Source: Tahibacter soli (lineage in GTDB: Bacteria; Pseudomonadota; Gammaproteobacteria; Xanthomonadales; Rhodanobacteraceae). Taken from it: a stretch of 64,000 bases of DNA. Below, piece by piece: positions 7,951 through 17,942 of this stretch. The position numbers and the translations under genes were made by a program. The stretch covers positions 434,001-498,000 of the forward strand of contig NZ_JAOVZO020000001.1 of assembly GCF_025717065.2 (NCBI RefSeq), in the 5' to 3' direction. Within the stretch, counting starts at the first letter, position 1. Each line of letters begins with the position of its first letter. The notes under the pieces were generated by a model. The model saw only the letters and a program-made list of their open reading frames with translations. It had not been told where the DNA came from and did not search any database.

Positions 7951-10900
7951 ATGGATTTCCTGCGCGCGTTGGTTCGCCTGCCGGTCGCATTGATCGTCGG
8001 GCTGTGGCGCTTCGTCGTTTTTCTGCTGCGCATGCTCGGTGTGGCGTTGTCGTTCGTCGTCGGACGCGTCAACTGGCAGGCGCCCGCATGGATGCTCGCG
8101 ATCGAACGCGGCGGCGTCGCCGGCGCGAACGCGGTCCGCGCGAATCCGGGCCGCGCCGCGGCCGTCGTCGGTACGCTCGCGCTGGTCGTCGGCGGCGGCT
8201 GGTTCGGCTATCGCGCCTGGCGCGACCGCCCGCGACCGCCCGAACCCGTCGCCGTGACGTTCGCCGTCACGGCGCCGCGCACGACGAACTACGAGTCCGA
8301 GCCGACCGACGTCGCGCCGCTGCAGGTGCAGTTCAGCGGTTCCGTCGCGCCGATCGACAAGGTCGGCAAGGAAGTCGCCGACGGCATCGCGATGACGCCG
8401 CCGGTCGCCGGCACGTGGACGTGGAACGGCGACAAGGCGCTCACTTTCGCGCCGAAGGAAGACTGGCCGGTCGGTCAGGCGTTCAAGGTGCGTTTCGACA
8501 AGGCCAAGCTGTTCGCGCCGCAGGTGCGCGTGCCCGAAGACCACTTCGACTTCTCCAGCGCGCCGTTCGTCGTGTCGGTCGCGAACGCGGAGTTCTACCA
8601 GGACCCGCAGGACGCCGCGGCGAAGAAGACGATCATGCAGCTGCACTTCACGCACCCGGTCGACACCGCCGAGTTCGAGAAGCGCCTGTCGCTCGAGCTG
8701 GTGAACGCCAAGGGCAAGCCCGAGCCGCGCAAGTTCGTCGTCAATTACGACAAGCTCAAGCTCAACGCGTTCGTGCATTCCGAACCGCTGGCCGTGCCGA
8801 AGGATCCGACCAGCGTGCGCCTGACCGTCGCCGAAGGCGTGCGCGCCGCGCGCGGCGGCACCGGCAGCGTCGGTGCGATCACCGCGAACGCCTCGGTGCC
8901 GGGGCTGTACAGCCTGGGCCTGGCGAGCGCCGATCTTACCCTCGTGGACAATGCGAGATTCGAGCCCGAGCAGGTGCTGCTGCTCGAACTCACGCGCGCC
9001 GTCGGCGAGAAGGAAATCGTCGGCGCGACGAAGGCGTGGCTGTTGCCCGTGTACAACCCGAAGACGCCGGAGGCCGAACGCAACGGGCCGTGGAGCTGGT
9101 CGTACGACGAGGTCGACGAGAAGGTGCTCAAGGAATCGGAGCCGCTCGCGCTCGATCCGGTCGCGGCCGAACTCGAATACTCGACGACGCAGAGTTTCAA
9201 ATATCGCGCCGATCCCGGCCGCTACGTCTACGTGCAGGTCGGCAAGGGCCTGCGCGCGTTCGGCGGCTACCAGCTCGCCGACGCGCAGCGCAACGTGCTG
9301 CGCGTGCCGGACTACGCGCGCATGCTGCGCTTCATGGCCGACGGCGCGCTGCTGTCGCTGTCGGGCGAGAAGCGCGTGGCGGTCGTGTCGCGCAACGTGC
9401 CGGGCATGAAGCTCGAGATCGCGCGCGTGCTGCCGGACCAGCTGCAGCACCTCGTCACGTTCAACCAGAACACGTTCGCGAAACCCGAACTCGGCGCGCT
9501 GTCGCCCGACCAGATCACCGACCGCTTCGAACAGAAGATCGCGTTTTCGACCGACGATCCGGTGAAGGCGCACTACGAGGGCGTCGATCTCGGCCGCTAT
9601 CTCGCCGACGGCAAGCGCGGCGTGTTCCTGCTCAAACTCTCCGACTACGATCCGGCGAGCGACCAGCCGGCCGAGGCGAAGCCGGACGAATACAGCGCGC
9701 CGGACGAGTCGGCCGGCGACGAAGGCGAGGGCGAGGAATTCGAAGGCGCGGGCGAAGAGGTCTACGCCGAAGAAAATCCGGAGGTCAGCGACAAGCGCTT
9801 CATCGTCGTCACCGACCTCGGCCTCATCGTCAAGAAGAACATGGACGGCACGCTCGACGCGTTCGTGCAGTCGATCGCGAACGGCCGGCCGGTCGACGGC
9901 GCGTCGATCGAAGTGCTCGGCAAGAACGGCCAGACCTTGCTGCGCGAAGCGACCGACCACGACGGCCGTGCGCATTTCGGCGCGCTCGACGGCTACACGC
10001 GCGAGAAGTCGCCGGCGCTGTTCGTGGTCAAGAAGGGCGACGACCTGTCGTTCCTGCCGGTCAACGGCCACGACCGCCGTCTCGACTTTTCGCGCTTCGA
10101 CGTCGGCGGCATCAAGAACGCGCGCAACGCGGGACAGCTCAGCGCGTACCTGTTCTCCGACCGCGGCCTGTACCGGCCCGGCGACACGTTCCACATCGGC
10201 ATGATCGTGCGCGCGGCCGACTGGACCAAGCCGATCGTCGGCGTGCCCCTCGAAGCGGAAATCCTCGACGCGCGCGGCCTGTCGGTCGAACGCCGCAAGC
10301 TGCGTCTGGGCGAGGTCGGTTTCGAGGAACTCGCGTACACGACGCAGGAAACCTCGCCGACCGGTTCGTGGACGATCAACCTGTCGCTCGTCAAGGACGA
10401 CGGCCTGACGCAGCCGATCGGTTCCACGACGGTACAAGTGAAAGAATTTCTGCCGGACCGCATGAAGGCGACGGCGCGGCTGTCGCAGGAAGTGATCGAA
10501 GGCTGGATCAAGCCCGAGAACCTGTCGGCGCGCGTGAGCCTGATGAACCTCTTCGGCACGCCGGCGCAGAACCGCCGCGTCGAAGCGACGCTGACCTTGT
10601 CGCCGGTGCTGCCGGTGTTCCGCAGCTACCCGCAGCACGTGTTCCACGATCCGCAGCGCGCGAAGGAAGGCTATAGCGAACCGCTCGGCGAGCAGACGAC
10701 GAACGACAAGGGCGAGGCCGAGTTCCCGCTCGATCTCGCCAAATACGGCACGGCGAGCTATCGCCTGCACTTCCTCGCCAAGGGCTACGAGCCCGAGGGC
10801 GGTCGCAGCGTGTCGGCCGAGGCGGCGAGCCTCGTGTCGTCGCTCGACTATCTCGTCGGCGCGAAGGTGATCGACAACCTCGACTACGTCAATCGCGGCG

Positions 10901-13900
10901 ACGTGCGCACGGTCAACCTCATCGCGATCGATCCGAGCGCGAAGCGCACGGCGGTCGAAGGACTCAAGGCCGTGCTCGTCGAGCGCCGCTACGTGTCGGT
11001 GCTGACGAAGCAGGATTCGGGCGTCTACAAATACGAATCGCGCCTGAAAGAGATTCCGGTCAAGGAAGAACCGCTGACGATTCCGGCAGCCGGCATCGAC
11101 TTCAAGCTCGCGACCGGCGAGCCCGGCGACTACTCGCTCGTGGTCAAGAACAACCGTGGCGAAGCGCTGAACCAGGTGAGCTACTCCGTCGCCGGCGAAG
11201 CGAACCTCGCGCGTTCGCTCGAACGCAACGCCGAGCTGCAGCTGGCGCTGTCGAAGAAGGACTACGCGCCGGGCGAAGACGTCGAAATCGCCGTGCGCGC
11301 GCCGTACGCGGGTTCGGGCCTGATCACGATCGAACGCGACAAGGTGTACGCGCACGCGTGGTTCACGTCGAAGACGACGGGTTCGGTGCAGAAGATCCGC
11401 GTGCCGGCCGACTTCGAGGGCAACGGCTACGTCAACGTGCAGTACGTGCGCGACGCGGCGTCGAACGAAGTGTTCATGAGCCCGATGTCGTACGGCGTCG
11501 CGCCGTTCTCGGTCAATCGCGACGCGCGCCGCAACGCGTTCTCGGTGGCGTCGCCTGCGTGGGTCAAACCCGGAGACACGCTGACGATGAAGGTGACGGC
11601 CGGCACGCCGTCGCGCGTGGCGGTGTTCGCGGTCGACGAGGGCATCCTGCAGGTCGCGCGCTACAAGCTCGGCGATCCGCTCGATCACTTCTTCCAGAAG
11701 CGCATGCTGGAAGTGTCCACGAGCCAGATTCTCGATCTGATCCTGCCCGAGTTCGCGCGCCTCGCCGGCATGGCCGCGCCCGGCGGCGACGCCGACGGGC
11801 TGCTCGGCAAGCATCTCAACCCGTTCAAGAAGAAGCGCAAGCCGCCGGTCGCGTACTGGTCGGGCATCGTCGAGGTCAGCGGCGAGCACGAGTTCAAGTA
11901 CGCGATTCCCGACGAGTTCAACGGCAAGCTGCGCGTGATGGCCGTGGCCGTCGCGCCCGACCGCATCGGCACGTTCGAAACCTCGACCACGGTGCGCGGC
12001 GACTTCGTGCTGAGCCCGAACGTGCCGAGCATGGTCGCGCCGGGCGACGAGTTCGAAGTGAGCGTCGGCGTCGCGAACAATCTCACGGGCCTCGCCGGCA
12101 AGGAACTGCCGGTCGCCGTGAAGCTCGAGCCGACGAAGGACGTCGAAGCGGTCGGCGAACCGGCGCAGACGCTCAATCTCGGTGAAGGCCGCGAAGGCGT
12201 CGTCGTGTTCCGCCTGCGTGCGAAGGGCGAGCCGGGTGCGGCGGCGCTGAAGTTCACCGCATCGAGCGGCGAGAAGGCCGCGCGCATGTCGGTCGACCTG
12301 TCGGTGCGTCCGGCAGTGCCGTATCGCACCGAAGTCGCCGTCGGCAACATCGGCAAGGGCGACGCGCAGGTCAAGCCGCTGCGCACGATGTTCGACGCGT
12401 ACGCCAAGCGCGACGCGTCGGCGTCGTACGTGCCGCTGGTGCTCGCGCGCGGCCTCGCGAGCTATCTCGACAGCTTCCCGCACAAATGCACCGAGCAGCT
12501 GCTGAGCGCGGCGATTCCGGCGATGGTGTTCGACAAGCGGCCGGAATTCGGCAAGCTCGTGACGCGCGGCGACGACGTGCGCACGCCGGCCGAGGCGTTC
12601 AAGGTGATCGTCGCGGTGCTGCGCTCGCGCCAGAACGCCGAGGGCGGCTTCGGCCTGTGGAGCGCCTCGCCGGATGCGGTGCGCTACGTGTCGGTGTACG
12701 CGACGCTGTTCCTGCTCGAAGCGAAGGAGCGCGGTTTCGTCGTGCCGCAGGATCTTGTCGACCGCGCGAACAACTACGTGGCGCAGCTCGCTGCCGACGA
12801 AAGCGACGGCAGCCTCGAAGGGCTGCGCGAGCGCGCGTTCGCGGTGTACGTGCTGACGCGCCAGGGCAAGGTGACGACGAACGCGCTCGCGACGCTGCGC
12901 CAGCGCCTGGAAGATCGCTACGCGCAGGTGTGGAAGACCGACATCGCCGCGTCGTACGTCGCCGCAACTTTGCAACTTCTGAAAGAAGAGAAAGAAGCGG
13001 CGAAGCTGATCGCCGGTCCCGAAGGCGTGCTCAAGCGCACCGCCGAGGAATCGGGCTGGCACTACGCGCGCTACTACGATCCGCTGATTCGCGACACCGG
13101 CACGCTGTATCTCGTGGCCAGGCACTTCCCGGAACGCGCCAAGGCGCTGCCGCCGCAGGCGCTCGCCAACATCGTGCGCGCGCTGCAGAAGGGCTGGTTC
13201 AACACGCTGTCGTCGGCGACGACGATTCTCGCGCTCGACACGTACGCGACGAGCGTCGGCAGTCTCGGCGGCGACAATCTCGCGCTCGCGGAAGTCGCGG
13301 CCGACGGCAAGAGCAAGCCGCTCGGCAAGGCCGAAGGTCTCGTGGTGCGCGGCGCGTTCGGCGCGGGCGCGGCGGCGGTGTCGATCGCGAATGCGGCCGA
13401 TCTCTCGGCGTGGTACACGGTCGCGCAGACCGGCTACGACCGCACGCTGCCCGACAAGGAAATCAAGGAAGGCATCGAGATCGTGCGCGAGCTGACCGAC
13501 GCGAACGGCCGCGCGGTCGCCAAGGTGGGCCTCGGCGACGAGGTGTACGTGCACATCAAGATCCGCTCGACGCGCGGCGACGGCATCGGCAGCGTCGCGA
13601 TCGTCGACCTGCTGCCCGGCGGCTTCGAGCCGGTGCAGGAGATACCGGCGGCGCCGAATCCCGACGAGAACGCCGACGGTGCCGAAGCGACGGAAGCGGC
13701 GACGAACGCGCAGACGGTCTGGCGCGGTTCCGTCGGCCTGCCGACGTCGACGTGGATGCCCGAGTACGCCGACGTGCGCGACGACCGCGTCGTCATCTAC
13801 GGCACCGCGACCACCGACGTGCGCGAGTTCGTGTATCGCATCAAGGCGACGAACGCCGGCAGCTTCGTCGTGCCGCCGCCGTACGGCGAGTCGATGTACG

Positions 13901-13959
13901 AGCGAACCGTGCAGGCGCAGGGCAAGGGCGGGCGTATCACGGTGGAGCGTCCGCAATGA
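7951..13959 (+). CDS. Alpha-2-macroglobulin family protein (YfhM/ECAM type), membrane-anchored
   Basis: A 2002-residue periplasmic protease trap. Two hydrophobic segments (about residues 9-38 and 69-87) anchor the N-terminus in the inner membrane; there is no lipobox. Macroglobulin-like beta domains follow, with the MG2-type motif DRGLYRPGDTFHIG. Then come a bait/A2M region and the thioester motif KCTEQ with Cys1513, which would couple covalently to attacking proteases. The C-terminal half carries the alpha-alpha toroid of complement-like domains. An acidic, low-complexity insert (about residues 571-614) separates N-terminal domains. The start has GGGGGAAG at good distance. The adjoining pbpC gene is the known partner of bacterial A2Ms, which are thought to protect the cell where peptidoglycan is repaired. 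Confidence 0.93.
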   Translation: MDFLRALVRLPVALIVGLWRFVVFLLRMLGVALSFVVGRVNWQAPAWMLAIERGGVAGANAVRANPGRAAAVVGTLALVVGGGWFGYRAWRDRPRPPEPVAVTFAVTAPRTTNYESEPTDVAPLQVQFSGSVAPIDKVGKEVADGIAMTPPVAGTWTWNGDKALTFAPKEDWPVGQAFKVRFDKAKLFAPQVRVPEDHFDFSSAPFVVSVANAEFYQDPQDAAAKKTIMQLHFTHPVDTAEFEKRLSLELVNAKGKPEPRKFVVNYDKLKLNAFVHSEPLAVPKDPTSVRLTVAEGVRAARGGTGSVGAITANASVPGLYSLGLASADLTLVDNARFEPEQVLLLELTRAVGEKEIVGATKAWLLPVYNPKTPEAERNGPWSWSYDEVDEKVLKESEPLALDPVAAELEYSTTQSFKYRADPGRYVYVQVGKGLRAFGGYQLADAQRNVLRVPDYARMLRFMADGALLSLSGEKRVAVVSRNVPGMKLEIARVLPDQLQHLVTFNQNTFAKPELGALSPDQITDRFEQKIAFSTDDPVKAHYEGVDLGRYLADGKRGVFLLKLSDYDPASDQPAEAKPDEYSAPDESAGDEGEGEEFEGAGEEVYAEENPEVSDKRFIVVTDLGLIVKKNMDGTLDAFVQSIANGRPVDGASIEVLGKNGQTLLREATDHDGRAHFGALDGYTREKSPALFVVKKGDDLSFLPVNGHDRRLDFSRFDVGGIKNARNAGQLSAYLFSDRGLYRPGDTFHIGMIVRAADWTKPIVGVPLEAEILDARGLSVERRKLRLGEVGFEELAYTTQETSPTGSWTINLSLVKDDGLTQPIGSTTVQVKEFLPDRMKATARLSQEVIEGWIKPENLSARVSLMNLFGTPAQNRRVEATLTLSPVLPVFRSYPQHVFHDPQRAKEGYSEPLGEQTTNDKGEAEFPLDLAKYGTASYRLHFLAKGYEPEGGRSVSAEAASLVSSLDYLVGAKVIDNLDYVNRGDVRTVNLIAIDPSAKRTAVEGLKAVLVERRYVSVLTKQDSGVYKYESRLKEIPVKEEPLTIPAAGIDFKLATGEPGDYSLVVKNNRGEALNQVSYSVAGEANLARSLERNAELQLALSKKDYAPGEDVEIAVRAPYAGSGLITIERDKVYAHAWFTSKTTGSVQKIRVPADFEGNGYVNVQYVRDAASNEVFMSPMSYGVAPFSVNRDARRNAFSVASPAWVKPGDTLTMKVTAGTPSRVAVFAVDEGILQVARYKLGDPLDHFFQKRMLEVSTSQILDLILPEFARLAGMAAPGGDADGLLGKHLNPFKKKRKPPVAYWSGIVEVSGEHEFKYAIPDEFNGKLRVMAVAVAPDRIGTFETSTTVRGDFVLSPNVPSMVAPGDEFEVSVGVANNLTGLAGKELPVAVKLEPTKDVEAVGEPAQTLNLGEGREGVVVFRLRAKGEPGAAALKFTASSGEKAARMSVDLSVRPAVPYRTEVAVGNIGKGDAQVKPLRTMFDAYAKRDASASYVPLVLARGLASYLDSFPHKCTEQLLSAAIPAMVFDKRPEFGKLVTRGDDVRTPAEAFKVIVAVLRSRQNAEGGFGLWSASPDAVRYVSVYATLFLLEAKERGFVVPQDLVDRANNYVAQLAADESDGSLEGLRERAFAVYVLTRQGKVTTNALATLRQRLEDRYAQVWKTDIAASYVAATLQLLKEEKEAAKLIAGPEGVLKRTAEESGWHYARYYDPLIRDTGTLYLVARHFPERAKALPPQALANIVRALQKGWFNTLSSATTILALDTYATSVGSLGGDNLALAEVAADGKSKPLGKAEGLVVRGAFGAGAAAVSIANAADLSAWYTVAQTGYDRTLPDKEIKEGIEIVRELTDANGRAVAKVGLGDEVYVHIKIRSTRGDGIGSVAIVDLLPGGFEPVQEIPAAPNPDENADGAEATEAATNAQTVWRGSVGLPTSTWMPEYADVRDDRVVIYGTATTDVREFVYRIKATNAGSFVVPPPYGESMYERTVQAQGKGGRITVERPQ

Positions 13960-13996
13960 AAAAAGCCGCCGCCTCGCGCAGCGCCTCACGCGGTTC

Positions 13997-16336
13997 GTGC
14001 CGCGCTGGCACAACGCGCTGGCGGCGGCGTCGTTCGTTCTCGTCGTGCTCGCCGCGTTCCGGCTGTGGCCGCACGAGCCGCTGTCGGCCGCGCTGCCTTC
14101 GTCGACCGCGCTGTACGACGATCAGGGCAAGTTGTTGCGCCTGACGCTGTCGGCCGACGACAAGTACCGGCTGTGGGTGCCGCTGGCCGACATGCCGGCG
14201 GCGCTCGTCGACGGCGTGCTGCTGCACGAGGACGCGTGGTTCCGCTGGCATCCCGGGTTCAATCCGGTGAGTCTCGCGCGCGGCGCGTTCGTCACCTACG
14301 TCCAAGGCGGCAACCGGCAGGGCGGCTCGACGATCACGATGCAGCTCGCGCGCCTGAAGTACCGCCTGAACACGCGCACGCCGGCCGGCAAGGCCGAGCA
14401 GGTGGCGCGCGCGTTCTGGCTCGAATTGCGGTATTCCAAGAATGAAATATTGGAAGCGTATCTCAACAGCGCGCCGTACGGCCGCAACGTCGAAGGCGTG
14501 GCCGCGGCGAGCCTCGTGTACTTCGGCAAGGCGCCGGACCGGCTGAGCCTGCCCGAGGCGCTGACGCTCGCGGTGATTCCGCAGGACCCGACGCGCCGCC
14601 TGCGCGAAACGCTCGCCGACGACGACGGCCTCGGCGCGGGCCTCGCCGCCGCGCGCGACCGGCTGTACGCGCGCTGGCGCGACGCGCACGGCGCCGACGC
14701 GGCGAACGATGCGCTGTTTCGCCTGCCGCTCGCGCTGAAGCATCCGTCGGAACTGCCGTTCGCGGCGCCGCATGCGATCGACCAGATCGTGCGCGAAAAC
14801 CGCATGGCCGGCGGCGAGGCGCCGCGCATCGACACGACGCTGGATCTGGCGTTGCAGCGCACGCTCGAACGGCAGCTGCGCGAAGCCGTCAAGCGCCTCG
14901 GCGAACGCGGCGTCGGCAATGCCGCGGCGATGCTCGTCGACACGCGCGACCTCGGCATCAAGGCGATGGTCGGTTCGGCCGACTACTTCAACGCCGGCAT
15001 CGCGGGGCAGGTGAACGGCACGGCCGCGAAGCGTTCGCCGGGTTCCACGCTGAAGCCGTTCATCTACGCGCTCGGCATCGACCAGGGCGTGCTGCATCCG
15101 CGCACGGTGCTGCGCGACGTGCCGAGTTCGTTCGGCCCGTTCACGCCGGAGAACTACGACGGACGGTTTCTCGGACCGGTGACCGCGACCGACGCGCTCG
15201 TGCGCAGCCGCAATATTCCGGCCGTGTGGGTGGCGTCGCAGCTGGCGAGTCCCGATCTGTACGATTTCCTGAAGTCGGCCGGCGTCGCGCGCATGGCGAG
15301 CCAGGCGCACTACGGCCTCGCGCTCGTGCTCGGCGGCGGCGAAGTGACGATGCAGGAACTCGCCACGCTGTACGCGATGCTCGCCAACCGCGGCGTGTTG
15401 AAACCCCTGCGCTTGCGCGCCGACGCGCCGCGAGCCGCCGGCGTGCGCCTGCTGAGCGAGGAGGCGAGCTTCATGACGCTCGACATGCTGCGCCAGAATC
15501 CGCGCCCGGACGAGGCGACGACCGCTACGCCCGCGCGCCTGCCGATCTACTGGAAGACCGGCACGTCGTGGGGCTTTCGCGACGCATGGACGGCCGGCAG
15601 CTTCGGGCCGTACGTGCTCGTGGTGTGGCTCGGCAATTTCGACGGCGCCGGCAACCCGGCGCTGATCGGCGTCGAAGCCGCGGCGCCGCTGTTCTTCCGC
15701 ATCGCCGACGCGATCCTCGCGCAGGATCGCACGCTCGCCGAACCCGCGTGGACCGTGCCCGCGCACGTCAAGCGCGTGGAGGTGTGCCTGGCGAGCGGCG
15801 ACCTGCCGAACGCGTGGTGTCCGCAGCGCGGCATGACGTGGTTCATTCCGGGCAAGTCGCCGATCCGCGTCAGCGACGTGCATCGGCCGGTCGCGATCGA
15901 CACGCGCACCGGCCTTGCCGCGTGCGCGCCGTACGATCCGGCGACGACGCGTACAGAAGTGTACGAATTCTGGCCGTCGGACCTCGCGCGCGTATTCGCG
16001 CAGGCGGGCATTCCGCGACGCAAGCCGCCGGCACAGGGCGACTGCGGCGAACTCGTGGCCGGCGACGGCCAGGCGCCGCGCATCACGTCGCCGGTGCGCG
16101 GCGCGGCCTACACGCTGCGCGGCGCGCACGCGGACGAGCGCGTGGCGTTCAACGTCACCGTCGACGCCGGCGTGCGCCAGGTGTACTGGTTCGTCGACGA
16201 TGCGTACGTCGGCGCCGCGGCGCCCGGCGAAACGCTGTTCTGGCAGGCGCAGACGCCGGGCAGACACGTCGCGCGCGCGGTCGACGATCGCGGCCGCGGC
16301 GACGCGCGCGAGTTGCGGATCGTCGCGGTCGACTAG
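13997..16336 (+). CDS. pbpC: Penicillin-binding protein 1C (transglycosylase/transpeptidase)
   Basis: A bifunctional peptidoglycan synthase of about 780 residues. The N-terminal membrane helix ALAAASFVLVVLAAF leads into the GT51 glycosyltransferase (EDAWFRWHPGFNP, GGSTITMQLAR), then a transpeptidase with the active-site STLK, SRN and KTGTS motifs, then a C-terminal PBP1C-specific beta domain. The start is uncertain. The frame has only GTG at 13997. A perfectly placed ATG at 13956 overlaps the A2M stop (ATGA) but is one base out of frame because it is followed by six A residues; a seventh A would give a natural N-terminus beginning MKKSRRLAQR. The downstream stop overlaps the convergent oxyR stop in CTAG. 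Confidence 0.88.
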   Translation: MPRWHNALAAASFVLVVLAAFRLWPHEPLSAALPSSTALYDDQGKLLRLTLSADDKYRLWVPLADMPAALVDGVLLHEDAWFRWHPGFNPVSLARGAFVTYVQGGNRQGGSTITMQLARLKYRLNTRTPAGKAEQVARAFWLELRYSKNEILEAYLNSAPYGRNVEGVAAASLVYFGKAPDRLSLPEALTLAVIPQDPTRRLRETLADDDGLGAGLAAARDRLYARWRDAHGADAANDALFRLPLALKHPSELPFAAPHAIDQIVRENRMAGGEAPRIDTTLDLALQRTLERQLREAVKRLGERGVGNAAAMLVDTRDLGIKAMVGSADYFNAGIAGQVNGTAAKRSPGSTLKPFIYALGIDQGVLHPRTVLRDVPSSFGPFTPENYDGRFLGPVTATDALVRSRNIPAVWVASQLASPDLYDFLKSAGVARMASQAHYGLALVLGGGEVTMQELATLYAMLANRGVLKPLRLRADAPRAAGVRLLSEEASFMTLDMLRQNPRPDEATTATPARLPIYWKTGTSWGFRDAWTAGSFGPYVLVVWLGNFDGAGNPALIGVEAAAPLFFRIADAILAQDRTLAEPAWTVPAHVKRVEVCLASGDLPNAWCPQRGMTWFIPGKSPIRVSDVHRPVAIDTRTGLAACAPYDPATTRTEVYEFWPSDLARVFAQAGIPRRKPPAQGDCGELVAGDGQAPRITSPVRGAAYTLRGAHADERVAFNVTVDAGVRQVYWFVDDAYVGAAAPGETLFWQAQTPGRHVARAVDDRGRGDARELRIVAVD

Positions 16337-17244
16337 GATTTGTGCTTGGGCAGCAGGCCCGACGAGAGTTTCTTCATCGTCTGCGAAAAGTGCTCGAGAA
16401 ACGGCACCGCGGCCGAACTCTTGCGCCACACGAGCGCGATGCGCCGGCTCGGCGGATCGCCGCGGAAGGACAACAGATGGATCGCGTCCGACTGCACCAC
16501 CGGCGGCCGCACCGAGAGCATCGGCAAGAGCGTGATGCCGACGTTCGCGGCCACCATCTGCCGCAGCGTTTCCAGGCTCGTCGCGCGAAAGCCGTCGCGC
16601 TCGTTCGCGCCGGCGAGCTGGCACACGTCGAGTGCCTGGTCGCGCAGGCAATGGCCGTCTTCGAGCAGCAGCAGACTCTCGTTGGCGAGATCGTCGATCG
16701 TGAGCGACTTGCGCTTCGCCAGCGCGTGCTCGGCCGGCACGGCGAGCAGAAACGGTTCGTCGAACAGGAACTCGGCATGCAACTGGTCGTCGTGCAGCGG
16801 CAGGGCGAGCACGGCCGCGTCGAGGCGGCCCTCGCGCAGCCGTTCGAGCAGCACTTCGGTCTTCTCTTCGATCAGCAGCAGTTCGAGGCGCGGAAAGCGC
16901 TCGCGCAGGCCCGGCACCACATGCGGCAGCAGGTACGGTGCGAGCGTCGGAAAAATACCGAGGCGCAAGGTGCCGGCTTCCGGGTCCTTGGTTCGGCGCG
17001 CGATGGCCCTTATTTCGTCGATCTGGTGCAGGACGCCGCGCGCGCGCGTCGCGATCTCGCGTCCGACGTCGGTCAGCAGTATCTTGCGCGGGGTGCGTTC
17101 GACCAGCGCGACCTCGAGCTCGTCTTCGAGCTTCTTGATCTGCGTCGACAGCGTGGGCTGGCTGACGAAGCTGGCGTCGGCGGCCTTGCCGAAATGCTTG
17201 TGCTCGGCCAGTGCCACGAGATAGCGGAGATCGCGCAGGTTCAT
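16333..17244 (-). CDS. oxyR: Hydrogen peroxide-sensing LysR-type regulator OxyR
   Basis: A 303-residue LysR-family regulator, close to the 305 residues of E. coli OxyR. The N-terminal winged helix-turn-helix begins MNLRDLRYLVALAEHKHFGKAA. The effector domain holds the redox pair in GHC-LRDQALDV-C: two cysteines eight residues apart, as in Cys199/Cys208, which form a disulfide on peroxide exposure. It is divergent from ahpC across 153 bp, the classic arrangement for OxyR control of its target. Its stop codon overlaps the pbpC stop (CTAG). The start is the ATG at 17244; longer open reading upstream runs antisense through ahpC and is not credible. Confidence 0.94.
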   Translation of the reverse strand: MNLRDLRYLVALAEHKHFGKAADASFVSQPTLSTQIKKLEDELEVALVERTPRKILLTDVGREIATRARGVLHQIDEIRAIARRTKDPEAGTLRLGIFPTLAPYLLPHVVPGLRERFPRLELLLIEEKTEVLLERLREGRLDAAVLALPLHDDQLHAEFLFDEPFLLAVPAEHALAKRKSLTIDDLANESLLLLEDGHCLRDQALDVCQLAGANERDGFRATSLETLRQMVAANVGITLLPMLSVRPPVVQSDAIHLLSFRGDPPSRRIALVWRKSSAAVPFLEHFSQTMKKLSSGLLPKHKS

Positions 17245-17253
17245 GGCGGTGTC

Positions 17254-17319
17254 ATCGACAGAATCTATCGTGCTGATGCTATCAATTGATTGGACGCATG
17301 GGAACCCGGCTCGTAGAAT
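17254..17319 (+). promoter_or_regulatory. Shared oxyR/ahpC control region: probable ahpC promoter and OxyR site
   Basis: TTGGAC at 17290 and TAGAAT at 17314, 18 bp apart, fit a sigma-70 promoter for ahpC. Just upstream, tetranucleotides at 11-bp steps (ATCG 17254, CTAT 17265, ATGC 17276, TGAT 17287) partly match the OxyR pattern ATAG-N7-CTAT-N7-ATAG-N7-CTAT. An additional CTATC lies at 17279. The match is partial, so the site is a candidate. Confidence 0.45.
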
Positions 17320-17397
17320 TCGCCCATCGTTTCCGCCCGCAACCTTCCGCATCACCCCTTCCGCTGAAGGGATTCTTTGGAAAAAAGGAGAAATCGC

Positions 17398-17937
17398 ATG
17401 CTTTCCGTTGGTGAAAAGTTCCCGCAGTTCAACCTCAAGGCGACCGTTTCGACCGATCTCAAGAACGCGTTCGTCGACATCACGAACGACACCTACAAGG
17501 GCAAGTGGCTGGTCGTGTTCTTCTACCCGAAGGACTTCACGTTCGTCTGCCCGACCGAAATCACCGGCTTCGCCAAGCACAACCAGGCGTTCGTCGACCG
17601 CGACGCGCAGCTCCTGACCGGTTCGACCGACTCCGAGTTCGTGCATCACGCGTGGCGCACGCACCACAAGGACCTCAACAACCTGCCGTTCCCGATGCTG
17701 GCCGACATCAAGCGCGAGCTGACCTCGTCGCTCGGCATCCTCGACAAGGAAGCGGGCGTGGCGCAGCGCGCGACGTTCATCGTCGACCCGCAGGGCATCA
17801 TCCGTTTCGTGTACGTGACCGACCTGTCGGTCGGCCGCAACCCGGAAGAAGTGCTGCGCGTGCTCGACGCGCTGCAGACCGACGAGCTGTGCCCGTGCAA
17901 CTGGCACCAGGGCGAAGACACCCTGAAGGTCGCGTAA
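17398..17937 (+). CDS. ahpC: Alkyl hydroperoxide reductase C (2-Cys peroxiredoxin, AhpD-dependent type)
   Basis: A 179-residue cytoplasmic peroxiredoxin that reduces hydrogen peroxide and organic hydroperoxides. The peroxidatic Cys51 lies in FVCPTE, after the FYPKDFTF segment. The C-terminus carries a double cysteine CPCNW (Cys165 and Cys167). Three-cysteine AhpCs of this form, as in Mycobacterium tuberculosis, are recycled by AhpD rather than AhpF, and ahpD follows here. The start has AAGGAG at 17386-17391. A perfect hairpin separates ahpC from ahpD. Induction by OxyR is expected from the divergent oxyR gene. Confidence 0.96.
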   Translation: MLSVGEKFPQFNLKATVSTDLKNAFVDITNDTYKGKWLVVFFYPKDFTFVCPTEITGFAKHNQAFVDRDAQLLTGSTDSEFVHHAWRTHHKDLNNLPFPMLADIKRELTSSLGILDKEAGVAQRATFIVDPQGIIRFVYVTDLSVGRNPEEVLRVLDALQTDELCPCNWHQGEDTLKVA

Positions 17938-17942
17938 GACCT

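Noticed and set aside
7726-14013. Antisense open frame spanning the whole alpha-2-macroglobulin gene
   Set aside because: It is Arg-rich noise with no domains, opposite a gene with clear motifs.
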